A DNA stretch of 24,351 nt from positions 1 to 24,351 of the forward strand of contig JBHEKP010000218.1 in NCBI GenBank assembly GCA_041859375.1, given 5' to 3'. The notes beneath the pieces were generated by a model, which was not told where the DNA came from, did no database searches, and saw only the letters and a program-made list of their open reading frames with translations. Shown here piece after piece: positions 7,245 through 13,901 of this stretch. How positions within the stretch are numbered: position 1 is the stretch's first letter; the number at the start of each line of letters is the position of its first letter. This stretch comes from JBHEKP01 sp041859375. Lineage in GTDB: Bacteria; Hydrogenedentota; Hydrogenedentia; Hydrogenedentales; CAITNO01. Position numbers and translations under genes: made by a program.

Positions 7245-8628
7245 CAGCATGCGTTTTTTGTCGGCGGTCCTCCTTTCCATGGCCTGCTGCGGCCTGGCCG
7301 CGGCGCAGGATGTGTTTGCCGTGGAGGCATTGAACCGCGCCTTTGAGAAAAACACCCCCGCGGTGTGCCTTGTGTCGTTCACCCATGAGGTGGCGGATCC
7401 CCGTTCCGGTGACACCCGCCGCCGAGACGGCAACAGTCTGGGGCTCATTGTGCGCCCCGACGGGCTGGTGCTCACCCACGGCCACATGGTCACGGAAAAC
7501 GCAAAGCCCGTGGATGTCCGGGTCCGCGTGGGCCGGGGCGATTCGGAAAAGGAATACCCTGCCGTTGTGCTGCGCAAGCCGGATGATGTGAACGTGGTCT
7601 TCCTTCAACTCCAGTCGGATGCCCCCCTGCGGCTGCCCAGCGTGGCCTTCGCGCAGAATCCGGCGATACGCCTGGGCGAGCCGGTGGCGCTGATTGGACT
7701 GATGGGCGAGACGCTGGACTATGAGCCGGGGCTTCTCATGGACCGGGTCACGGCCGTGCTGGAACAGCCGCGCACCACCTACTGCCTTGAGGGTGGGCTC
7801 CGTTTTGGCTTCGTCTCAAGCCCGGTGATCAACACCCGGGGTGAGGTGGTGGGCGTGACCGGGCTGGACCTGAGCCGGGCCGAGGGCGGCGACCTTTACA
7901 CGCGAAGCGGCCATCCCCTGCTGTACCAGGCGGGGCTTCTCATCCCGCACATCACAACCCCGCCCACCCAGGAAACGGAAAAAGCACCCCATCAGGACGC
8001 CTGGCTGGGGGTGTTCACCCAGCCGCTGAAAAACGACTATGCCGAATACTGGGGACTGGAAAAGAGGGGCGGGCTCATAGTCAGCACCGTTGTGCCCGAC
8101 TCACCGGCCGCTAAGGCGGGCATCCTGCCGGGGGACGTCATCAGAATGTTCGACGGCAAACCGCAGCAGGCCACGCAGGACAGGGACGTGCTCGGATTCA
8201 CCCAGTTGGTGCGCGACACTGGTCCGGGAAAACTGGTGAACATGGAACTGCTCCGGGGCGGCCAGCCCCTTTCGGTGCAGGTGACCCTGGGGGAACTGCC
8301 CAGAAGCGCCCAGGACGCCCAGGAGTACGAGGAAAGTGTTTTCGGCCTCACCGTGCGCGAAATCACCCGCGATGTGCGCATCGCACTGAACATCGCCGAG
8401 GATGTGCAGGGCGTCATCGTCCGGCTCGTCAAACCCGGAAGCCCGGCACAGCTTGGAAAGATGCGCCCGGGCGTCATCGTCCTCTCGGTGGGTGACCAGC
8501 CGGTGACCAACCTTGAGGAATTCCGGCAGGCCGTTGAAAAAGTGCGGGAGGCCAAACCAGAGGAAGTGTCCATTTTTGCCCGTGTGGGTCCGGCAACCGG
8601 ATTTTTCCGGATTAAGCCGCGCTGGTAA
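7234..8628 (+). CDS. Catalytically dead HtrA paralogue (pseudoprotease) with two PDZ domains
   Basis: 464-residue secreted protein with a signal peptide (RFLSAVLLSMACCGLAAAQ) and the full HtrA layout: protease-like fold (about 30-240), PDZ1 (about 255-352, SPAAKAGILPGDVIRMFDG) and PDZ2 (about 368-455, SPAQLGKMRPGVIVLSVGD). Aligned to the neighbour, His84 (THGHMV) is kept, the Asp position is Asn120 (DDVNVVFLQL), and GNSGGP has become GFVSSP, putting Val194 in place of the catalytic serine. Strand motifs such as VINTRGEVVGV survive and there is no frameshift, so this looks like a maintained non-proteolytic protein, not decay. ATG 7234 overlaps the protease gene by 11 bp and follows GAGGAGG; ATG 7249 (MRFLSAV) is an equally credible start. 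Likely role: adaptor, decoy or chaperone acting with the active protease (inference). Confidence 0.88.
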   Translation: MGNNSMRFLSAVLLSMACCGLAAAQDVFAVEALNRAFEKNTPAVCLVSFTHEVADPRSGDTRRRDGNSLGLIVRPDGLVLTHGHMVTENAKPVDVRVRVGRGDSEKEYPAVVLRKPDDVNVVFLQLQSDAPLRLPSVAFAQNPAIRLGEPVALIGLMGETLDYEPGLLMDRVTAVLEQPRTTYCLEGGLRFGFVSSPVINTRGEVVGVTGLDLSRAEGGDLYTRSGHPLLYQAGLLIPHITTPPTQETEKAPHQDAWLGVFTQPLKNDYAEYWGLEKRGGLIVSTVVPDSPAAKAGILPGDVIRMFDGKPQQATQDRDVLGFTQLVRDTGPGKLVNMELLRGGQPLSVQVTLGELPRSAQDAQEYEESVFGLTVREITRDVRIALNIAEDVQGVIVRLVKPGSPAQLGKMRPGVIVLSVGDQPVTNLEEFRQAVEKVREAKPEEVSIFARVGPATGFFRIKPRW

Positions 8629-8634
8629 GCCACC

Positions 8635-9240
8635 ATGCGGCGGCTGATGGCACTGTTCTTTGCCCTGGGGCCCCGGCGGACGGCCGGGGCCCTGATGGCG
8701 CTCATGATGGTGCTCCTCCTGCCCGCCGGGTGCGCAAAAGAGCCTCCCACGGAGGAAATGCTGAAAACCGCCTGGGAACTCACGGAAACGCGCGACTTTG
8801 ACAAGGCGATGGAACTTGCCAGAGCTTACCTGTCCGCCCACCCCGGGAGCTCGGTGGGCCATTACGTGTTTGGCAAGTGCTGGCTTCACCGTCCCCAGGC
8901 GAACACCAGCATTGCCAAGGGGGAATTCGAAACGGCGCTGAGGTTGCTGGCAGACGGGGAAGACACCGGATTCTTGGAGGAGAAGATGGGCCGCCCGGCC
9001 TTTGAGGCGGCAATCCACCGTGACATAGGACTCGCCCTGATGCGCGCCATATATGACTCTCTGGGCCAGGGGTTGCCCCCCCAGACAGTCCTCCCTGTGA
9101 TGCGTCTGGCATTGGAGCATGTGGACAAGGGGCTTGCCTTGGAACCGGAATCTTCCTACCTCAAGGAAATGAGGGACACCCTCATCCGGATGGTGCCGAC
9201 GGACCCGCCCCCGGCCCCGGTTACCAGGCTAACCATATAA
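8635..9240 (+). CDS. Small TPR-like helical-repeat lipoprotein
   Basis: 201-residue predicted lipoprotein with lipobox LLPAGC (Cys33). The mature part is helical and TPR-like: TAWELTETRDFDKAMELARAYL, then a hairpin-like continuation through the HPGSSVGHYVFGKCWL segment, and a final ALEHVDKGLALEPESSYL repeat. TPR proteins bind other proteins. It begins 6 bp after the pseudoprotease stop with no clear ribosome site, so translation is probably coupled. A shorter start at 8695 would also preserve the lipobox. I recognise no named family. Its position suggests a scaffold for the HtrA / pseudo-HtrA pair, which is an inference. Confidence 0.75.
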   Translation: MRRLMALFFALGPRRTAGALMALMMVLLLPAGCAKEPPTEEMLKTAWELTETRDFDKAMELARAYLSAHPGSSVGHYVFGKCWLHRPQANTSIAKGEFETALRLLADGEDTGFLEEKMGRPAFEAAIHRDIGLALMRAIYDSLGQGLPPQTVLPVMRLALEHVDKGLALEPESSYLKEMRDTLIRMVPTDPPPAPVTRLTI

Positions 9241-9300
9241 ATCTTCAATAACCACCGGAAAATTCGGTAACCAGTCCGGGAAATAAGCCCCAAAGACTTC

Positions 9301-9329
9301 TTGTTATTCTTATTACGCATGTAAATAAT
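9301..9329 (+). promoter_or_regulatory. Putative promoter upstream of the acetolactate synthase leader
   Basis: TTGTTA (9301-9306), a 17-bp spacer and AATAAT (9324-9329) lie in an unusually AT-rich patch of this GC-rich region. The predicted start near 9336 is 174 nt before the alsS-like ATG and would place the hairpins and the terminator at 9418-9453 in the leader. Motif match only. Confidence 0.4.
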
Positions 9330-9335
9330 GGAAAA

Positions 9336-9453
9336 CAAACCATACTGCATGCCAAGTTTGGGAGGTTGACGAGACTTGATGCCGGTGATAAGCAATTTGA
9401 CCGAGAAGGCCTGAAGACGGCGCACGTGCTAATTAACGTGCAGCCGTTTTTTC
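9336..9453 (+). ncRNA. Structured leader or small RNA ahead of the alsS-like gene (class not recognised)
   Basis: The gene-free stretch 9241-9509 holds a promoter-like motif, folded elements and an intrinsic terminator. One clear element pairs GCAT (9347-9350) plus CAAGTTT (9353-9359) with AGACTTG (9372-9378) plus ATGC (9379-9382). That is 11 pairs including one G-T wobble, with a 2-nt bulge and a 12-nt loop (9360-9371). CGGT (9384-9387) can also pair with ACCG (9400-9403). The terminator hairpin follows directly. With the start codon at 9510 this has the geometry of a cis-acting attenuator (ligand-sensing aptamer plus terminator). It could equally be a stand-alone sRNA or the 3' tail of the HtrA operon. 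It matches no riboswitch consensus that I can recall. Confidence 0.35.
9418..9453 (+). terminator. Intrinsic terminator between the HtrA operon and the alsS-like gene
   Basis: CGGC-GCACGT (9418-9427) pairs with ACGTGC-A-GCCG (9436-9446), giving a 10-bp stem with one bulged A and an 8-nt loop. Six T follow immediately (9447-9452). It lies 178 bp after the lipoprotein stop and 57 bp before the synthase start, so it could end the upstream operon or attenuate the downstream one. Confidence 0.8.
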
Positions 9454-9509
9454 AATTAATGAACGCAACCAAAACTGACGGGATTTCGCCGCAGGAGACC
9501 ACTTAAACC

Positions 9510-11147
9510 ATGAATTCCGCCGAACTTTTTGTTAAATGCCTCGAACAGGAGGGCGTAAAATTCATTTTCGGACTTCCAGGCGAGGAAAACGCCCATTTTA
9601 TGATGGCGCTGGAAAAGTCACCGATTAAATTTATCATGTGCCGCCATGAGCAGGCGGCGGCTTTCATGGCGGAAACCTATGGAAAACTGACCGGTGAGGC
9701 GGGGGTCTGCCTGAGCACTCTGGGCCCCGGCGCGACCAATCTTGTGACCGGTGTGGCGAGCGCCAACAGCGACCGTGCCCCGATGGTGGTGATCACCGGC
9801 CAGGCGGACTCGCAGCGCCAGCACAAGGAAAGCCACCAGTACATTGACGTGGTCTCCCTCTTCAAGCCCATCACCAAGTGGGCGACGCCGATCATCCATC
9901 CGGACAACATCCCCGAGGTGGTGAGGCGCGCGTTCAAGCAGGCCACCCGCGAGAAACCGGGTGCCTGCCACATCGAAATATCAGACGACATTGCCGCGCT
10001 GCCGGCGACCAAAAGCCCGATGAAGGTCAACTATCTCCGCAGATCGGTGGCCGACGACAAAATCGTGAACATGGCCATGGCGGTGATTCGCAACGCGAAG
10101 AACCCAATCATCCTCGCCGGAAACGGAACCATCCGAACCCGCGCAAGCAAGCAGCTGCGCATGTTCACGGAAATGACGGGCATTCCGGTGATCAGCACCT
10201 ACATGGGCAAGGGCTGTGTTTCCCGCGACGCCGAGGAGTGCGTGTTCACCATCGGCCTTCAGCCCCGCTCGCTGGCCAATTCCGCGATAGAGGCTGCGGA
10301 CGTGGTCATCACCGTGGGCTATGACCTTGTGGAGTTCTCACCGCGCGCGTGGAACAAGTGGGGCGACAAGAAAATCGTGCACATTGACTTCCTGCCTGCG
10401 GTGGTGGATCACAACTACCAGCTTGAGGTGGAGGTGGTGGGTGATTTGGCGCACACCCTGTGGATGATGAACGAGCGGATACGCGCCAACCAGCAGCGCT
10501 GGCGGCCCGAAATCGCGGCCATCACCCGAAGCCGCATGCTGGAGGTGCTCGCGGAGCACAAGGACGACGACACCGAGGGTGTGACGCGGCCGCAAAAGGC
10601 ACTGTGGGACGTGCGCCAGGCCCTTGGCCCGCACGACATTCTGCTGAGCGACGTGGGCACCCACAAAATGTGGATCGCCCAGTATTACCACTGCGACGAA
10701 CCCAATACCTGCCTCATCCCGAACGGTTTCTGCTCCATGGGCGGGGCGCTGCCCGGCGCCATTGCCGCCAAGCTGGTCTACCCGGACCGCCGCATCATGG
10801 CAATCTGCGGCGACGGCGGGTTCATGATGAACATGCAGGAGCTTGAAACGGCCGTGCGCTGCCGCACAAACATCGTGTGCATGGTGTGGGTGGACAACGG
10901 CTACAACCTCATCGAATGGAAGCAGGAAAACCAGTTCGGCCACCACACCGAGCTGAACTTCGGCAATCCGGACTTCGTAAAGCTGGCCGAGAGCATCGGC
11001 TGCAAGGGCATCCAGGTGAACCGGTCCCGCGATCTGGCGGCGGCCATCGAGGAGGCCTTTGAGGCGGACCGTCCTGTCGTGATCGCCGTCCCCATTGACT
11101 ACCGCGAAAACGAGCGGCTCACCGAAAAGCTCCGGATTAACACCTGA
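9510..11147 (+). CDS. alsS: AlsS-like acetolactate synthase (thiamine-diphosphate enzyme)
   Basis: Thiamine-diphosphate-dependent cytoplasmic enzyme of 545 residues with the three usual domains. Glu47 in CRHEQAA is the residue that activates the cofactor. GDGGF (434-438), with Asn463 26 residues past the GDG, is the Mg-diphosphate site. GPGATNLVTG and GGALPGAIAAKL are further family segments. Stretches such as ITVGYDLVEFSPRAWN, ELETAVR and NFGNPDFVKLAESIG resemble the FAD-independent catabolic AlsS of Bacillus more than anabolic IlvB, as I remember those sequences. Expected reaction: two pyruvate to acetolactate plus CO2; another 2-ketoacid or aldehyde acceptor is possible. No small regulatory subunit and no acetolactate decarboxylase lie nearby. 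AGGAG is about 12 nt before the ATG. It forms an operon with the aldehyde dehydrogenase 27 bp downstream. Confidence 0.85.
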   Translation: MNSAELFVKCLEQEGVKFIFGLPGEENAHFMMALEKSPIKFIMCRHEQAAAFMAETYGKLTGEAGVCLSTLGPGATNLVTGVASANSDRAPMVVITGQADSQRQHKESHQYIDVVSLFKPITKWATPIIHPDNIPEVVRRAFKQATREKPGACHIEISDDIAALPATKSPMKVNYLRRSVADDKIVNMAMAVIRNAKNPIILAGNGTIRTRASKQLRMFTEMTGIPVISTYMGKGCVSRDAEECVFTIGLQPRSLANSAIEAADVVITVGYDLVEFSPRAWNKWGDKKIVHIDFLPAVVDHNYQLEVEVVGDLAHTLWMMNERIRANQQRWRPEIAAITRSRMLEVLAEHKDDDTEGVTRPQKALWDVRQALGPHDILLSDVGTHKMWIAQYYHCDEPNTCLIPNGFCSMGGALPGAIAAKLVYPDRRIMAICGDGGFMMNMQELETAVRCRTNIVCMVWVDNGYNLIEWKQENQFGHHTELNFGNPDFVKLAESIGCKGIQVNRSRDLAAAIEEAFEADRPVVIAVPIDYRENERLTEKLRINT

Positions 11148-11174
11148 ATAAACGCGTAAAAGGAGAACCACACC

Positions 11175-12617
11175 ATGCTGAAGGCCGCCTATCCCTATTA
11201 CCTGGCAAACAAGCCCGCCGCCCCGAACGCGGACCTTGAGGTCATTGACAAGTATACCGGGGAGGTGGCCGCCCGCGTGGCCCTGGCCGACGCAAAGGCC
11301 ATAGACACGGCCATAGCAAAGGCCGTCGAGGCCGCCGGACCCATGGCGCGCATGGCCTCCCATGAGCGGCAGGCCGTGCTGGAGCACTGCGTGGCCAGGT
11401 TCAGGGAGCGTTTTGACGAACTGGCCTACAGCCTTTGCGTCGAGGGCGGGAAACCCATCAAGGACAGCCGGGGCGAGGTCTCCCGCCTGATTGACACCTT
11501 CAAGGTTGCGGCGGAGGAGGCGGTGAACATCGGCGGCGAGGTGCTCTCCATGGACCGGAGCGCACGCGCCACCGGCTACAGGGGCATGTGGAAGCGTGTT
11601 CCCATCGGGCCGTGCTCCTTCATCTCCCCCTTCAATTTTCCGTTAAACCTTGCGGCGCACAAAATCGCGCCCGCCCTGGCGGTGGGCTGCCCCTTCGTGC
11701 TGAAACCGGCAAGTCTCACGCCCCTCGGCGCGTTGATCATCGGGGAAATCCTTTCCGAGGCGGACCTTCCCGAGGGCGCATTCTCCATCCTTCCCTGCAA
11801 ACGCGACGGCGCCGGCCTTTTCACCACCGATGACCGCCTGAAACTGCTGAGTTTCACCGGATCACCCGAGGTGGGCTGGGATCTCAAGGCGCAGTCGGGC
11901 AAAAAGAAGGTGGTGCTGGAACTCGGCGGCAACGCCGCAGTCATCGTCGATAAGGACTGGGGCAACACGGACGAGGTGGTGGAACGGATAGTCACCGGCG
12001 CCTTTTACCAGTCCGGACAGAGCTGTATCAGTGTGCAGCGCATCCTTGTCCACGAGGACATCTACGCCGAGGTGCGGGACAAGCTCACCGCCGCGGTTTC
12101 AAAACTCAAGGCGGGCGATCCCAAACTGGAGGACACCTTCATCGGCCCCGTCATTTCCGACGCCGAGGCGGCGCGCATGGAAAAATGGATCAACTCCGCG
12201 GTGGCCGCGGGCGCGGGGCTGCTCTGCGGCGGCAGGCGCAACGGGCGCATGGTGGACGCCACCCTGCTGGAAAACGTGCCGAAGTCCGAACCGGCCTACG
12301 CCGAGGAATTCTTCGGCCCCATGGCGCTGCTGGCCCCCTTCAAGCGTTTTGAGGAAGCCCTGGAGGAAGTCAACAACAGCCGCTTCGGACTTCAGGCGGG
12401 CGTCTTCACCCGCGATATTTACAAGGCGCAAAAAGCATGGGACACGCTGGAGGTCGGTGGTGTCGTCATCGGCGACGTGCCCTCCTGGCGGGTGGATCAC
12501 ATGCCCTACGGCGGCGTGAAGGACAGCGGCATCGGCCGCGAGGGCATCCGCTATGCCGTCGAGGACATGACCGAAATCCGGCTCATGATACTGCGCGTCC
12601 CCCCCTACGAACAGTAA
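11175..12617 (+). CDS. NAD(P)-dependent aldehyde dehydrogenase
   Basis: 480-residue member of the aldehyde dehydrogenase superfamily, oxidising an aldehyde to an acid (or acyl-CoA) in the cytoplasm. The catalytic set is complete: Asn154 in SPFNFPLN, Lys177 in VLKPAS, the cofactor-binding turn FTGSPEVG, general base Glu249 in LELGGN, and nucleophile Cys284 in GQSCISVQR. The C-terminal YGGVKDSGIGREG segment is typical. Length is normal for the family. AGGAG lies about 9 nt before the ATG, and the gap to the alsS-like gene is 27 bp, so the two are co-transcribed and stop at the terminator 26 bp downstream. Substrate is not predictable; candidates are small hydroxy- or keto-aldehydes related to the partner enzyme. 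Confidence 0.9.
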   Translation: MLKAAYPYYLANKPAAPNADLEVIDKYTGEVAARVALADAKAIDTAIAKAVEAAGPMARMASHERQAVLEHCVARFRERFDELAYSLCVEGGKPIKDSRGEVSRLIDTFKVAAEEAVNIGGEVLSMDRSARATGYRGMWKRVPIGPCSFISPFNFPLNLAAHKIAPALAVGCPFVLKPASLTPLGALIIGEILSEADLPEGAFSILPCKRDGAGLFTTDDRLKLLSFTGSPEVGWDLKAQSGKKKVVLELGGNAAVIVDKDWGNTDEVVERIVTGAFYQSGQSCISVQRILVHEDIYAEVRDKLTAAVSKLKAGDPKLEDTFIGPVISDAEAARMEKWINSAVAAGAGLLCGGRRNGRMVDATLLENVPKSEPAYAEEFFGPMALLAPFKRFEEALEEVNNSRFGLQAGVFTRDIYKAQKAWDTLEVGGVVIGDVPSWRVDHMPYGGVKDSGIGREGIRYAVEDMTEIRLMILRVPPYEQ

Positions 12618-12632
12618 GCCCAAAACGACAGC

Positions 12633-12675
12633 AAAAAATAAAGCCCCCGTGCTTCCACAGCACGGGGGCCTTTTT
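12633..12675. terminator. Bidirectional intrinsic terminator between convergent genes
   Basis: Perfect 10-bp stem GCCCCCGTGC (12643-12652) / GCACGGGGGC (12660-12669) with a 7-nt loop. The plus strand continues CTTTTTATT and the minus strand continues TTTATTTTTT, so it can stop both the aldehyde dehydrogenase operon and the facing HtrA gene. Confidence 0.9.
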
Positions 12676-12693
12676 ATTCGGGTGTGAATGCCG

Positions 12694-13812
12694 TTACCGG
12701 GGAATCTCCTCCACAGTAAAGGTGATTTCACTCATGACCCCCTTCCGGTCAATCCGCAGGGTGGCCTTGTCGCCGATGAAAAGACTCCAATTCGCGAAAT
12801 CCACATCGGTGGGGTGGGAGACAGGTTCCCCGTTGACCGCGACAACCACGTCGCCCACATCCAGCCCCTCCTTGTAGGCGGGGCTGCTCCGCATGATTTC
12901 CGTCACCAGCACGCCGTTTTCCGCCTGCATGCCAAGCTGTCGCAGGGTGTAGGCGTTCACTTCGGACAGGGCCTGGCCCCTGAAGCCAAACCAGGGATCA
13001 CGCCGCCTTCCGTGCTTGATCAGCTCGTCGGCGACACGCCGCACCCGGTTCATGGGTATGGCGAAACCCAGGCCCTGGTAGCCGCCGCTGTTGCTGAAGA
13101 TCATGGTGTTCACCCCCACCACCTCGCCGGCGGAGTTCACCAAGGGCCCTCCACTGTTGCCCGGATTGATGGCTGCGTCGGTCTGGATGAGATCCTGGTA
13201 CAGCCGGTCGCCGCCGCCCACCTCGCGGCTCACCCGCCGGTGGTTGGCGGAAACCACACCGACGCTCACGCTTGGCTGTGGATCGCTCATCATGTTGCCG
13301 AAGGGGTTGCCGATGGCAATAACCCACTCACCGGTTAGCAGCTCCTCCGAATTGCCCGTGGCGACATACGGGATTCCCGCGCCGCCTCCCGCAACCTTCA
13401 GCACGGCAAGATCCGAACGCTCGTCCGCGCCCACAAGGGTCACCTCCAGATTGCGCCCGTCGGGCAGGGTCACGGAGGAAATGGCGTCGGCGTTCTGAAG
13501 CACATGGTAATTGGTCACGATATGGCCGTCGGCGTCCATGATGAATCCGCTGCCGATTCCCTCCACGGCGCGCTGGCGCACCCGCGGGCCGCCCATGGGA
13601 AAACCGAACATGTCAAAGAAGGGGTCCGCCCGCTCGGTTTGAATCTGCACCACGTTGATGGTTACCACGGCGGGGGCCACTTTCTCAATGGCCCGCACAA
13701 TCGCGTTGCGCCGGGAATCACCGATTTCCTCACCGGCGGCGGAAACCGCCGTGAAAAGGATCAGCACGGCGAGGCAGGCCGCCAAGGCATCTTTTCGAAG
13801 GCTGGTCGTCAT
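12694..13812 (-). CDS. htrA: HtrA/DegS-like serine protease, signal peptide or anchor, one PDZ domain
   Basis: Secreted or membrane-anchored S1C protease of 372 residues. A hydrophobic segment (about 10-26, AACLAVLILFTAVSAAG) precedes the mature domain. The triad is intact: His103 in TNYHVLQ, Asp134 in RSDLAVLKV, Ser220 in NPGNSGGPL. One PDZ domain follows (about 285-370, SSPAYKEGLDVGDVVVAVNG). The single PDZ and length resemble DegS, and a Phe-Met-Gly rich loop (FFDMFGFPMGG, about 65-75) resembles the LA loop of DegP-type enzymes. I chose the ATG at 13812 over 13827: GGAGGG lies 7 nt before it and overlaps the earlier ATG. It stands downstream of the ABC operon but behind that operon's terminator, and I see no convincing promoter in the 89-bp gap. 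Confidence 0.92.
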   Translation of the reverse strand: MTTSLRKDALAACLAVLILFTAVSAAGEEIGDSRRNAIVRAIEKVAPAVVTINVVQIQTERADPFFDMFGFPMGGPRVRQRAVEGIGSGFIMDADGHIVTNYHVLQNADAISSVTLPDGRNLEVTLVGADERSDLAVLKVAGGGAGIPYVATGNSEELLTGEWVIAIGNPFGNMMSDPQPSVSVGVVSANHRRVSREVGGGDRLYQDLIQTDAAINPGNSGGPLVNSAGEVVGVNTMIFSNSGGYQGLGFAIPMNRVRRVADELIKHGRRRDPWFGFRGQALSEVNAYTLRQLGMQAENGVLVTEIMRSSPAYKEGLDVGDVVVAVNGEPVSHPTDVDFANWSLFIGDKATLRIDRKGVMSEITFTVEEIPR

Positions 13813-13846
13813 TGTGTAACCCTCCATGTGTTCCGGATGCCGGGTT

Positions 13847-13885
13847 CAAAAAATTCCGCCGACCCATCAGAATGGATCGGCGGAA
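13847..13885 (-). terminator. Intrinsic terminator of the GldA-GldFG-DUF4340 operon
   Basis: TTCCGCCGA (13854-13862) pairs with TCGGCGGAA (13877-13885), extended by CCAT/ATGG after one mismatch, with a CAGA loop. On the minus strand six T follow (13853-13848). It lies 16 bp after the DUF4340 stop and ends the ABC operon ahead of the HtrA gene. Confidence 0.88.
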
Positions 13886-13901
13886 ACTTCTGTGTCTTGT
13901 G

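Noticed and set aside
5808..7577. Minus-strand 589-residue open frame
   Set aside because: Shadow of the two HtrA-family genes, rich in His/Gly/Arg and with no recognisable domain.
9156..9425. Minus-strand 89-residue open frame over the alsS leader
   Set aside because: Overlaps the lipoprotein 3' end and the terminator, has no ribosome site and resembles nothing known; RNA structure explains the region better.
9336..9453. Assignment of the leader to TPP, c-di-GMP, purine or guanidine riboswitch classes
   Set aside because: None of the conserved core sequences of these classes is present.
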